Shown one piece after another: positions 1 through 5,975 of a stretch of 15,531 nt of DNA. Under the pieces are notes generated by a model that was given only the letters and a program-made list of their open reading frames with translations, had not been told where the DNA came from and searched no databases. This stretch comes from Clostridiales bacterium. GTDB lineage: Bacteria > Bacillota > Clostridia > Christensenellales > Aristaeellaceae. The position numbers and the translations under genes were made by a program. The stretch is from the NCBI GenBank assembly GCA_004556395.1, contig SFHK01000061.1:1-15531 (forward strand), written 5' to 3'. How positions within the stretch are numbered: position 1 is the stretch's first letter; the number at the start of each line of letters is the position of its first letter.

Positions 1-116
1 AGCGCAGACAAATTCCAAACGTCCGTTGTCACAAATTATGCTGGATTGCCTGCTGGAACTTGACCTTTTGTGTGCGGTCTTGGAAAGTTGATTTCCGTGC
101 GCGGAAGTTCAAAAGC

Positions 117-146
117 TTGACAGCCCATCGGGGATTATGCTATAAT
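117..146 (+). promoter_or_regulatory. Strong sigma-A promoter for a putative antisense RNA
   Basis: The sequence has a consensus TTGACA at 117-122, an 18-bp spacer, and TATAAT at 141-146 preceded by TGC (extended -10). Transcription would start near 153 and run toward the 3' end of the minus-strand toxin remnant (238-424). No convincing plus-strand coding gene follows for about 500 bases, so the likely product is a non-coding RNA. Confidence 0.8.
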
Positions 147-152
147 AACGGC

Positions 153-250
153 AGGAAGGGATGACGCTTTTGGGTTGGCTATTCCCCACTGATTGAGAGA
201 GACCGCCTACCAGTTCGCGCTGGATGGCGGCCTTGCTTTACTTTTTCTTC
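153..250 (+). ncRNA. Putative antisense RNA antitoxin (type I TA)
   Basis: This is inferred from three things: the consensus promoter just upstream, a hairpin at 203-230 followed by a T-rich stretch (232-250), and overlap with the 3' end of the minus-strand small toxin gene whose ancestral stop is at 238-240. Convergent transcripts overlapping at their 3' ends are the known layout of TxpA/RatA and BsrG/SR4 pairs in Bacillus. The exact 3' end is a guess, because the T-run starts several bases after the stem. Confidence 0.5.
203..230. terminator. Hairpin between toxin mRNA and antisense RNA, possible bidirectional terminator
   Basis: Arms CCGCCTACCAG (203-213) and CTGGATGGCGG (220-230) pair at 9 of 11 positions around a 6-base loop, with a 2-bp internal mismatch. 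On the plus strand it is followed by a pyrimidine/T-rich tract. On the minus strand it lies just beyond the ancestral toxin stop. It could end both RNAs, but neither side has a textbook T-run immediately after the stem. Confidence 0.45.
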
Positions 251-424
251 TTCTTGTCGTTGTCGTCGCGACCAAGCCTGATCGCTTGCAATACAAAAGG
301 TCGGAAACCGGAGGTTTCCGAGTTTTCGCTTTGCGAAAACCGCTGACGGCTCAAATCGAAGATTTGAGCCGCAGCGCCGCGAGATGGTCATTATGACAAC
401 CGGGATAATCTCGAAGTCAGTCAT
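238..424 (-). pseudogene. Hol-Tox-type small hydrophobic toxin, interrupted by hairpin element
   Basis: On the minus strand a strong ribosome binding site (GGGGGTGA) precedes an ATG at 424. This opens MTDFEIIPVVIMTI, typical of the short putative holin-like toxins of Bacillota. The matching C-terminal half, ending LGRDDNDKKKKK and a stop at 238-240, is present but in a different frame. The two halves are separated by about 85 bp of nested hairpins (about 298-382). Removing that stretch joins ATC to TTT in frame and gives a protein of about 33 residues with a hydrophobic segment and a charged lysine tail, the normal size and shape of this family. As it stands, the start frame reads through the insert and past the old stop to 179, so a functional toxin is unlikely. 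The family assignment rests on pattern recognition of the ends. Confidence 0.65.
298..382. mobile_element. Triple-hairpin element inserted in toxin gene
   Basis: Three adjacent hairpins, each with a 3-base loop. 301-321 has a perfect 9-bp stem (TCGGAAACC, loop GGA). 322-340 has a perfect 8-bp stem (GTTTTCGC, loop TTT). 341-376 has a 16-bp stem with a single bulged A (inner arm CGGCTCAAATC, loop GAA). The element has no coding capacity, no recognisable terminal inverted repeats across its whole length and no obvious target duplication. Its boundaries are inferred from frame restoration of the toxin gene. It resembles a non-autonomous dispersed hairpin repeat; a mobilising enzyme is not seen here. 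Confidence 0.6.
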
Positions 425-492
425 GATCTCACCCCCTTCAACCTTCGTATCCAGAGGTGAAAAGCCAAGCGCCATCTGTTTCCTTCCTGCCG

Positions 493-543
493 GAAGCCCG
501 AAGGCTTCACCTGTATTTTATCATAACGGCATGTATACGTCAA
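493..543 (-). promoter_or_regulatory. Toxin promoter with 5'-terminal stem-loop
   Basis: On the minus strand the -35 is TTGACG (plus coordinates 538-543), the spacer is 17 bp, and the -10 is TAAAAT (515-520) preceded by TGA (extended -10). Transcription should start near 508. A perfect GAAGCC/GGCTTC stem with a 4-base loop lies at 493-508, exactly at the predicted 5' end. Such a stem could protect the mRNA from decay, a feature seen in type I toxin messages. The leader to the ATG at 424 is about 85 nt. Confidence 0.65.
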
Positions 544-616
544 ATTATATTTTACAACAGGCACCGTTTCTCGTCCCCATTTTTCGCTGCTGATGGTCGC
601 GTGCCAAAACTTCTCC

Positions 617-645
617 TTGCTGAACGGGGCTGTTTGTGTTATGAT
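617..645 (+). promoter_or_regulatory. Promoter of parvulin gene
   Basis: TTGCTG (617-622), a 17-bp spacer and TATGAT (640-645) with TGT in front (extended -10). The predicted start near 652 lies about 30 bases before the ATG at 684. Confidence 0.65.
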
Positions 646-683
646 AGGGTGTGGAGCAATCATCAGAAAGGACAGCTTGCAAC

Positions 684-1931
684 ATGAAAAGTATGAATCG
701 AGTTCTGGTGCTTCTCGCGGCGCTGGCGCTGCTTATGGTGGGGGCGTTCGCGGAGGACGCGGGCACGCCCGCGGAGGTGCTGCCGGCGGCTACGGCGGCG
801 GAAGCGACGGCAGCGGAAGCGACGGCGGCGGAAGCCACGCCGGCGGAGCTGGCGGACGACGCGGTGGTCGCCATTGCCAACGGCATCGAGATTACCCGGC
901 AGGAGGTCGTCACCTACGCGCAGCTGATGCAGTCCTACGGCTATCTGAACAGCGCGCTGGACTACGAGAGCGCGTTTAACTACATGCTGCTTCTGAACAT
1001 CGTGCCGAAGGTCAAGGTGGCCGAGGCGGGCGCGCGCACGCTGCTGGGCGACGAGTACGACGCGCTCGAGCAGGGGTACGCCGACAAGTTTGAGGACTCC
1101 GTGAAGGAGTACATGACCTCCGTCTACGGCGAGGACATTCCGGAGGAGGAATACGCGGACAAGTACGCCGAGGCGCTGGAATACTTCGCGTCGCTGGGCT
1201 TCGAGAAGGAGCAGTACATCAGCGACAGCCTCGTCTACGATGCGTACGACAAGCTGCTTTCCTCGATGGACTTCCCCATCAGCGAGGAGGAAATCCTCAA
1301 CACCTTCAACGAGACCGTCGAGCAGCAGAAGAGCGCCATCACCGGCGCGGCGGCGTATGAGTATTACACCGGTCTGGGCTATCAGGTGCTCTATCGCCCG
1401 GAGGGCTACCGCGGCGTCACCCACATCCTTCTGAAGGCGGACGACGAGCTGACCAAGGCCTATAAGGAAGCCGCGGACGACGAAGCCAAGAAGGCCGCCG
1501 CGGACGCGATCGTCGAGAGCCTGAAGGACAAGATCGACGAAATCTACGCCCGTCTGGACAACGGCGAGAGCTTTGAATCTCTGATTCCCGAATACGGCGA
1601 GGATCCCGGCATGACCGGCGATACGCTTCAGGACGGCTATCCGGTGCATCGCGACAGCACCACCTATATGCAGGAGTTCACCGACGGCGCGTTCAGCGAC
1701 AAGATGCTGAACGTCGGCGACGTGAGCGACCCCGTCGTCACCAACTACGGCGTGCACATTCTGCACTACGTGCGCGACATTCCCGGCGGCGCGGTGGACA
1801 TGACCGACGAGATGCACGAGAGCATCTGCGACTACCTCGTCCAGACCGCCCAGAGCGCCCAGATCGAGGCGTGGCGCGACGAGCTGACCGTCGAATACAC
1901 GGACGCGTACAACGCGCTCATCGGCAAGTAA
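684..1931 (+). CDS. Secreted parvulin-type peptidyl-prolyl cis-trans isomerase (PrsA/SurA-like)
   Basis: 415 residues. It probably catalyses cis-trans isomerisation of prolyl bonds and acts as a foldase outside the membrane. Residues 1-25 form a signal peptide (KSMNR then a run of Leu/Ala/Val ending GAFA-ED). No lipobox cysteine is visible, unlike PrsA lipoproteins. A Thr/Ala/Glu repeat linker covers residues 37-56. Residues 60-210 are a SurA_N-like helical region. The parvulin rotamase domain runs from about 243 (GVTHILLKAD) to about 369 (TNYGVHILHYVRD), with GESFESLIPEYGEDPG in between, all family hallmarks. The start at 684 gives an intact signal peptide and lies 11 bases after AGAAAGGA; an in-frame ATG at 693 is possible. 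The gene stands alone between its own promoter and terminator. Confidence 0.9.
   Translation: MKSMNRVLVLLAALALLMVGAFAEDAGTPAEVLPAATAAEATAAEATAAEATPAELADDAVVAIANGIEITRQEVVTYAQLMQSYGYLNSALDYESAFNYMLLLNIVPKVKVAEAGARTLLGDEYDALEQGYADKFEDSVKEYMTSVYGEDIPEEEYADKYAEALEYFASLGFEKEQYISDSLVYDAYDKLLSSMDFPISEEEILNTFNETVEQQKSAITGAAAYEYYTGLGYQVLYRPEGYRGVTHILLKADDELTKAYKEAADDEAKKAAADAIVESLKDKIDEIYARLDNGESFESLIPEYGEDPGMTGDTLQDGYPVHRDSTTYMQEFTDGAFSDKMLNVGDVSDPVVTNYGVHILHYVRDIPGGAVDMTDEMHESICDYLVQTAQSAQIEAWRDELTVEYTDAYNALIGK
792..851 (+). repeat. 15-bp tandem repeat in parvulin linker (4 units)
   Basis: Four 15-bp units encode TAAEA, TAAEA, TAAEA and TPAEL. They sit between the signal peptide and the SurA-like region and keep the frame. 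This is a small example of the repeat growth seen in several places in this window. Confidence 0.8.
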
Positions 1932-1941
1932 GTCTTGGGTG

Positions 1942-1986
1942 AAAAATTCCTCCGAACCCGTTTTTCGGGCGCGGAGGAATTTTTTT
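1942..1986 (+). terminator. Intrinsic terminator after parvulin gene
   Basis: A perfect 13-bp stem (1942-1954 with 1972-1984; arm AAAAATTCCTCCG) encloses a smaller CCCG/CGGG hairpin and ends in a T-run at 1980-1986. It lies 10 bases after the stop codon. Confidence 0.92.
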
Positions 1987-2045
1987 GAAAACGCGGTCAC
2001 AAACGCGTCCCGGCGCGCGTTTATAAAGGGAAGGAGTGTGTGCGA

Positions 2046-2531
2046 ATGCGGTTGCAGAACGACGGCGATATTCAGCGCGTGCTTTCGGTGTACGCGCTTC
2101 CGATCTATCGGCTGGCCTACGCCCGAACGCGCAGCCGGAGCGACGCGGAGGACATCTGTCAGGAGGTTTTTCTGGAGCTCGTCAGCCGCAACCCGACCTT
2201 CCCCACCGAAAACGCGCGCCGCGCGTGGCTGATCCGCGTGACGGTGAACAAGTCCAACAGCCTTTGGCGCACGCTGTGGCGCCGGCGCGTGGAGCTTCGG
2301 GATAAGGTGGAGGTGGCGGCGGCGCAGAGCGACGAAGCGTCGGCGCTGGCGGACGCGCTGGCCGCGCTGTCCGAGGACGACCGGATGCTCATCCACCTGT
2401 TCTATTATGAGGGACTGAAGTCCGGCGAAATCGCCGGCGTCCTCAAGCGCAGACCCGACGCGGTGCGCAAGCAGCTGTCCCGGGCGCGCGCAAGGATGAA
2501 GCGCATTCTCAGCGGGGAGGGCTTCGAATGA
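2046..2531 (+). CDS. ECF-like RNA polymerase sigma factor (sigma-70 family)
   Basis: 161 residues, the usual size for an extracytoplasmic-function sigma factor. Region 2 spans about residues 10-75, with the core-binding signature DAEDICQEVFLEL. Region 4 spans about 105-155, with LSEDDRMLIHLFYYEGLKS leading into a helix-turn-helix (GEIAGVLKRRPDAVRKQLSR). The start at 2046 lies 9 bases after AAGGAG; a GTG at 2040 is in frame but only 3 bases from that site. The stop overlaps the next start as ATGA, so the pair is translationally coupled, the normal arrangement of a sigma factor and its membrane anti-sigma factor. The regulon and the inducing signal cannot be told from the sequence. Confidence 0.9.
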   Translation: MRLQNDGDIQRVLSVYALPIYRLAYARTRSRSDAEDICQEVFLELVSRNPTFPTENARRAWLIRVTVNKSNSLWRTLWRRRVELRDKVEVAAAQSDEASALADALAALSEDDRMLIHLFYYEGLKSGEIAGVLKRRPDAVRKQLSRARARMKRILSGEGFE

Positions 2532-4465
2532 AGAATGTCGAGCGGGAAATCCGGAATGATGTACGGCTGGAGGAAGCGCGTTCCCGGCGGGAAAGGCTTC
2601 GGGCGCGGACGGAGGACGATCGTTTTCAGCGGGAAGAACCTCGAATGAAGCCGCGGCACGCGAGAGAGGAGGAAGATGTTTCCCGGCGGGAAGCATATCG
2701 GGCGCAGCCCCGGCACGCGCCGACGGAAGAACTTCGGGCGCGGAATGCCGCGTGGACGGAGGAAGACGTTTCCCGGCGGGAAGCGCATCAAACGAAGCCG
2801 CGGCACGCGCGGACGGAAGGGCTTCGAGAGCGGAGCACCGCGCGAACGGAGGAAGGACTTCGGGCGGAGGAAGGTCATTTCTGGCAAGGAGGATTTCGAA
2901 TGCAGAAAGCGTATCGCGAGTCCATGAGGATGGTTCATCCCTCCGGGCAGTTTCTTTCGCGGCTGGAGGCCGAAATGCGCCGCGGGCTTCAGAAGCGCCG
3001 GGGGCTTTCGCCGCGCAGGCTGCTGCTTCCCGCCGCCGCGGTGGCCGCGGCGTTTCTCCTCGTGCTGACGCTGGTGGCGCAGCAGGCCCGACGCGCGGGC
3101 GCGCCGGTCTCCGCGTTCCAGCCGCTGAGCGCGGCCACGCCGGGTGAAGTCCAGACCGCGAACGCGGGCGAAATCCGCGCGGCGAGCCCGTCGGAAGTCC
3201 GCAATGCGAGCACGGGCGAAATCCGGAACGCCACGTCGGGCGAAATCCGCGCGGCGAGCCCGTCGGAAGTCCGCAATGCGAGCGCGGGCGAAATCCGGAA
3301 CGCCACGTCGGGCGAAATCCGCGCGGCGAGTCCGTCGGAAGTCCGCAATGCGAGCGCGGGCGAAAATCGGAACGCCACGTCGGGCGAAATCCGCGCGGCG
3401 AGCCCGTCGGAAGTCCGCAATGCGAGCGCGGGCGAAAATCGGAACGCCACGTCGGGCGAAATCCGCACGGCGAGTCCGTCGGAGGTTCGCAGCGCGAACG
3501 CGGGAGAGAATCGGAACGCCGCGCCGGGCGAAAATCAGACGGCAAGCCCGTCGGAAGTCCGCACCGCGAGCGCGGGCGAAGTTCAGAACGCCAGCGCGGG
3601 CGAAATCCGGAATGCCACGTCGGGCGAAATCCAGACCGCCAGCGCGGGCGAGCTTTCGATTGTCACCCCGTCGGAGGGCGAGCCGCGCCGGAATACCGCC
3701 ATGAGCGAGGACGAAGCGCGCGCCCGGGTGTTGGAGGTCGACCGGGACGCCGCGACCGCGACGAACATCTTCGCGTTCCCCTGCGCCGAATCGGACGGCG
3801 CGTTCGTGGTCGTGCGGCAGACGCTGGACGACGCCGACTGGACGACCAACGGGCGCGTGTGGTACGTCACACAGACGAACGCGTGGCTGCTCGCCCAGAA
3901 GGACGTCATCTGGGATTGGACGCTCGACATCGACAGCTTCAGCCCGGAAGTCTTCTATATCTGCCACGGCAAGGATTTCGACCGCAGCTCCCTCGCGTGG
4001 ATTGTGCTCGACGGCCGCCCCGTGGAGGTCAAAAACGCTCCGTTGATTTATGATCTGTATAGCACACGCGGCGTGCTGATGGCTTACGCTGCGTTTAAAG
4101 ACTATGATAATGCGTTTCTGGGCGTGGACGCGTCCGACCCCGAGAACGTCCAGTTCTACCAGATCGAGGGCATCGAGATCACCCGCGAGCAGTTCCTCAC
4201 CTTCCCCGGCGCGCAGGAGGTGCTGGAGCTGGTGGAGGGCAGCGGCAGGTTTTCCATCTATCAGATTCTCTACTGGCAGGACAGCGCGATGGCGCTCAAC
4301 TTCATGCAGGGCGATCTGGAGCGCACGACCTACCTGTACTTCGTCGACGGAAAGCTGCAATGCCAGGGCGGCTGGTTCGGCGACGACATCGGTCTCGCAA
4401 GCGGCAGGGCGACGACCTTCCGCAACCTGCCGATTCCTGTGCGCCACACCCAGCTCAATCCCTGA
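2528..4465 (+). CDS. Probable transmembrane anti-sigma factor with octapeptide-repeat stalk
   Basis: 645 residues from the ATGA overlap with the sigma gene. Residues 1-124 are highly charged Arg/Glu repeats. Residues 125-163 (MQKAYRESMRMVHPSG onward) resemble the short cytoplasmic sigma-binding segment of coupled anti-sigma factors. Residues 165-187 are one membrane helix. Residues 203-385 are about 21 copies of an eight-residue unit (A-S/T-x-G/S-E-I/V-R-N). Residues 386-645 are a globular, probably extracytoplasmic domain that I do not recognise, rich in Trp/Tyr/Asp. No zinc-binding HxxxCxxC motif is present. An ATG at 2900 has a better ribosome binding site (AAGGAGGA, 6-base gap) and would remove the charged repeats, giving 521 residues; it may be the ancestral or actual start. 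The role follows from position and topology, not from a recognised domain. Confidence 0.7.
   Translation: MKNVEREIRNDVRLEEARSRRERLRARTEDDRFQREEPRMKPRHAREEEDVSRREAYRAQPRHAPTEELRARNAAWTEEDVSRREAHQTKPRHARTEGLRERSTARTEEGLRAEEGHFWQGGFRMQKAYRESMRMVHPSGQFLSRLEAEMRRGLQKRRGLSPRRLLLPAAAVAAAFLLVLTLVAQQARRAGAPVSAFQPLSAATPGEVQTANAGEIRAASPSEVRNASTGEIRNATSGEIRAASPSEVRNASAGEIRNATSGEIRAASPSEVRNASAGENRNATSGEIRAASPSEVRNASAGENRNATSGEIRTASPSEVRSANAGENRNAAPGENQTASPSEVRTASAGEVQNASAGEIRNATSGEIQTASAGELSIVTPSEGEPRRNTAMSEDEARARVLEVDRDAATATNIFAFPCAESDGAFVVVRQTLDDADWTTNGRVWYVTQTNAWLLAQKDVIWDWTLDIDSFSPEVFYICHGKDFDRSSLAWIVLDGRPVEVKNAPLIYDLYSTRGVLMAYAAFKDYDNAFLGVDASDPENVQFYQIEGIEITREQFLTFPGAQEVLELVEGSGRFSIYQILYWQDSAMALNFMQGDLERTTYLYFVDGKLQCQGGWFGDDIGLASGRATTFRNLPIPVRHTQLNP
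2571..2880 (+). repeat. Imperfect ~90-bp repeats at start of anti-sigma gene
   Basis: The units start GGAGGAAG and contain the palindrome TTCCCGGCGGGAA at 2581, 2680 and 2770. The last two are exactly 90 bp apart. They encode about 30 residues per unit (EEDVSRREA, then PRHA, then TE-LR-R). A third, earlier unit and a fourth partial one are more diverged. Confidence 0.7.
3134..3673 (+). repeat. 24-bp (octapeptide) tandem repeat array
   Basis: About 21-22 in-frame units of 24 bp encode octapeptides such as ASPSEVRN, ASAGEIRN and ATSGEIRA. Units recur in sets of three (72 bp), and several 72-bp blocks are nearly identical, so the array grew recently. It lies directly after the membrane helix and would form an extended hydrophilic stalk outside the membrane. 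Confidence 0.92.
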
Positions 4466-4506
4466 ATACGGAAAACCGGGGCGTGAAAATTTCCGGCAGA
4501 ATGCGC

Positions 4507-4536
4507 TTGACAAATGTATATACTTTCGTATATACT
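4507..4536 (+). promoter_or_regulatory. mazEF promoter and palindromic operator
   Basis: TTGACA (4507-4512), an 18-bp spacer and TATACT (4531-4536). Two copies of the self-complementary octamer GTATATAC lie at 4516-4523 and 4528-4535, filling the spacer and overlapping the -10. Binding of the MazE or MazEF complex there would block RNA polymerase, giving the autoregulation usual for this family. Confidence 0.82.
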
Positions 4537-4559
4537 AAGCCTGACGAGAGGTGAATGCC

Positions 4560-4805
4560 ATGATGTATGGAACCATCACGAAATGGGGAAACAGTCAGGG
4601 AATCCGTATTCCCAAGGGCGCGCTGGTCGCCGCCGGTCTGCAGGAGAGCGACAACGTGGAAATCATTGCCGACAAGGAGACCATCACGCTGCGCAAGCTG
4701 AGCCGTCCCAAGAGCCTTGACGAACTGTTCGCAGGGTATCACGGCGATTATCAGCCGGCCGAGTTTGACGCCGGCGCGGACGTTGGCCGGGAGGTAATCG
4801 ACTGA
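4560..4805 (+). CDS. mazE: MazE-family antitoxin (AbrB/SpoVT-type DNA-binding)
   Basis: 81 residues. The first ~45 residues form the swapped-hairpin AbrB/MazE DNA-binding fold, with the signature ITKWGNSQGIRIPKG and later DNVEIIADKETITLRKL. The acidic C-terminal tail (residues ~50-81) is where such antitoxins wrap the toxin. The start at 4560 lies 8 bases after AGAGG; an ATG at 4563 and a GTG at 4551 are also in frame. The stop overlaps the toxin start as TGATG, so translation is coupled. It should neutralise the downstream MazF and repress their shared promoter, which carries two GTATATAC boxes. Confidence 0.92.
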   Translation: MMYGTITKWGNSQGIRIPKGALVAAGLQESDNVEIIADKETITLRKLSRPKSLDELFAGYHGDYQPAEFDAGADVGREVID

Positions 4806-5140
4806 TGGCCGCTTATATTCCCGAGCAGGGCGATATTATCATGATGAATTTCAGTCCCCAAGCGGGCCACGAGCAGGGCGGCCGCCGCCCCGCGCTGGTC
4901 ATCAGCAACGCCAGCTTCTATCGCTATACGCATCTGGGAATCGTCTGTCCCATCACGACAAAAATCAAAGACTACCCGATGCACGTCAGACTGGACGAAC
5001 GTACCAAGACGACCGGCGAAATCCTCTGCGAACACGTCAAGTCGCTTGATCTCGGCGCGCGCGGCGCGGCCTATGTGGAAGCGCTGCCGGACGATCTCCT
5101 GCAGGAAGTCCTCGAACGCGTGCGGCTGTCCATTGATTAA
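4805..5140 (+). CDS. mazF: MazF/PemK-family endoribonuclease toxin
   Basis: 111 residues, the standard length. The MazF/PemK fold is shown by GDIIMMNFSPQAGHEQGGRRPALVIS (residues 9-34) in short segments, by VCPITTK (47-53), and by a C-terminal helix that includes LPDDLLQEVLERVR. Arg28 and Thr51/Thr52 match the positions of the known catalytic Arg and Thr of E. coli MazF. The protein cleaves RNA at short sequence motifs; the motif cannot be predicted. It appears intact and is coupled to mazE by a 1-base overlap, followed by a strong terminator. Confidence 0.93.
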   Translation: MAAYIPEQGDIIMMNFSPQAGHEQGGRRPALVISNASFYRYTHLGIVCPITTKIKDYPMHVRLDERTKTTGEILCEHVKSLDLGARGAAYVEALPDDLLQEVLERVRLSID

Positions 5141-5155
5141 GACCTGAATACAGAA

Positions 5156-5199
5156 AAAACCGGCGAGCCGTCTCTCAAAAGGGACGACCCGCCGGTTTT
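5156..5199. terminator. Bidirectional intrinsic terminator
   Basis: Perfect outer stem AAAACCGGCG (5156-5165) with CGCCGGTTTT (5190-5199), plus an inner CGTCTC/GGGACG stem. T-rich on the plus side and an A-run (T-run on the minus strand) on the other. It ends mazEF and would also stop minus-strand transcription coming from the MATE remnant and prophage side. Confidence 0.9.
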
Positions 5200-5206
5200 C
5201 TTTCCA

Positions 5207-5507
5207 TCAATAATGATACTTCTCCCGCTTTCTCAGCATGAAAAACAGCGAGACGAACACGCCCGGAAATTCGCTGGCGACCAGCGAATTTCGGCTTCTC
5301 CGCCACCACCAGATAGCTCTGGAAGGCGTACTGCGCCTGCAGCGCGAGGTTGAACAGAAGGCAGATTCTGCCGCAGGTCATGATGTCCCTGAGCATTTCT
5401 GCTCCCCTCGCGCCAAACCGGTACGCCACCGGGCGCAGCGCCAGAATGCCGCCGATGGTAAAGAACACGCCCGTGCCGTAAAGCTCCGCGCGGCGCGTCC
5501 GAAACGA
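5207..5507 (-). pseudogene. Remnant of a MATE-family efflux transporter
   Basis: The minus strand encodes ELYGTGVFFTIGGILALRP, then GARGAEMLRDIMTCGRI, and QAQYAFQSYLVVAEKPKF. This is the region around the third membrane helix of MATE multidrug transporters (family pattern: GxGGEML...YGRI...FQSFxVxAEKPK). A second fragment in another frame reads EFPGVFVSLFFMLRKREKYHY and a stop at 5207-5209, like a MATE C-terminus. About 300 residues in between and the N-terminus are missing. The junction holds a perfect hairpin (5266-5292). The 5' end is lost where repeats near the prophage end begin (about 5510). It is clearly non-functional. Confidence 0.72.
5266..5292. repeat. Perfect 12-bp hairpin at MATE deletion junction
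   Basis: Arm GAAATTCGCTGG (5266-5277), loop CGA, and its exact complement at 5281-5292. It has the same design as the hairpins at 301-376: a perfect stem and a 3-base loop. It lies exactly where the two out-of-frame MATE fragments meet. It has no T-run, so it is not a terminator. Confidence 0.75.
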
Positions 5508-5525
5508 GTTTTTTATCCGGAAGCA

Positions 5526-5606
5526 AAGCGCCTGTTTTCCGGAACCATGCTTCCGTCCGAAGGAGAAGCGCCTGTTTTCCGGAAGAAAGCAGCCTGTCTT
5601 CAGGAA
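5526..5606. repeat. Short 40-bp direct repeats next to prophage end
   Basis: The same 19-bp block (AAGCGCCTGTTTTCCGGAA) occurs at 5526-5544 and 5566-5584, 40 bp apart. A degenerate third copy follows at 5587-5606. The stretch lies between the MATE remnant and the tail-protein C-terminal copies, and no gene is seen in it. Confidence 0.75.
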
Positions 5607-5975
5607 CCGCTCTTCCCGCCGGAGGAAAGCCGCTTCTTCTCGCCGCCCTTTTTCGCGCCCGCGACGGCGAGGGCGACGAGCCGGGCGAGGTCGTTGTTAT
5701 CGGGCTGCTTTTCCCGGCTGGAGCCGCTCAGGAACCGCTCTTCCCGCCGGAAGAAAGCCGCTTCTTCTCGCCGCCCTTTTTCGCACCTGCGACGGCGGGG
5801 GCGATGAGCCGGGCGAGGTCGCCGGAGGGCGGCTTTTCCCGGCTGGAGCCGCTCAGGAGCTGCTCTTCCCGCCAGAGGAAAGCCGCTTCTTCTCGCTGCC
5901 CTTTTTCGCGCCGGTGACGGCGAGGGCGACGAGCCGGGCAAGGTCGCCGTCGGGCTGTTTTTCCCGGCTGGGCCC
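5601..5975 (-). repeat. Three tandem copies of a tail-protein C-terminal module (125/128 bp)
   Basis: The shared block CAGGAACCGCTCTTCCCGCC or its variant starts at 5601, 5729 and 5854, with periods of 128 and 125 bp. On the minus strand each copy encodes about 40 residues: SREK, DLARL, then A-V-GAKKG-EKKRLSSGGKS, and a stop. Only the rightmost copy (about 5854-5975) is fused to the gene; the other two lie beyond its stop codon. The length difference is one codon. Each copy is in the -1 frame relative to the previous one. Confidence 0.88.

Noticed and set aside
1..116. Possible C-terminal end of a gene entering from the left edge
   Set aside because: Two plus-strand frames end at about 63 and 92, but neither gives a recognisable protein; too short to support a call. 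I see nothing else in this stretch.
193..396. 67-codon plus-strand hydrophobic ORF
   Set aside because: No ribosome binding site, and it reads through the toxin remnant and the hairpins on the opposite strand. The antisense RNA interpretation fits better.
663..3545. 960-codon minus-strand open frame opposite the parvulin, sigma and anti-sigma genes
   Set aside because: It is the shadow of coding genes and of the octapeptide array on the other strand. The forward genes have clear domains, promoters and ribosome binding sites.
2405..4513. 702-codon minus-strand open frame opposite the anti-sigma gene
   Set aside because: Same reason: high GC and repeats keep the opposite strand open; no ribosome binding site or recognisable domain.
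5601..5975. Diversity-generating retroelement or invertible shufflon at the tail-protein end
   Set aside because: All copies are in the same orientation. No reverse transcriptase, recombinase or adenine-biased variable region is visible.
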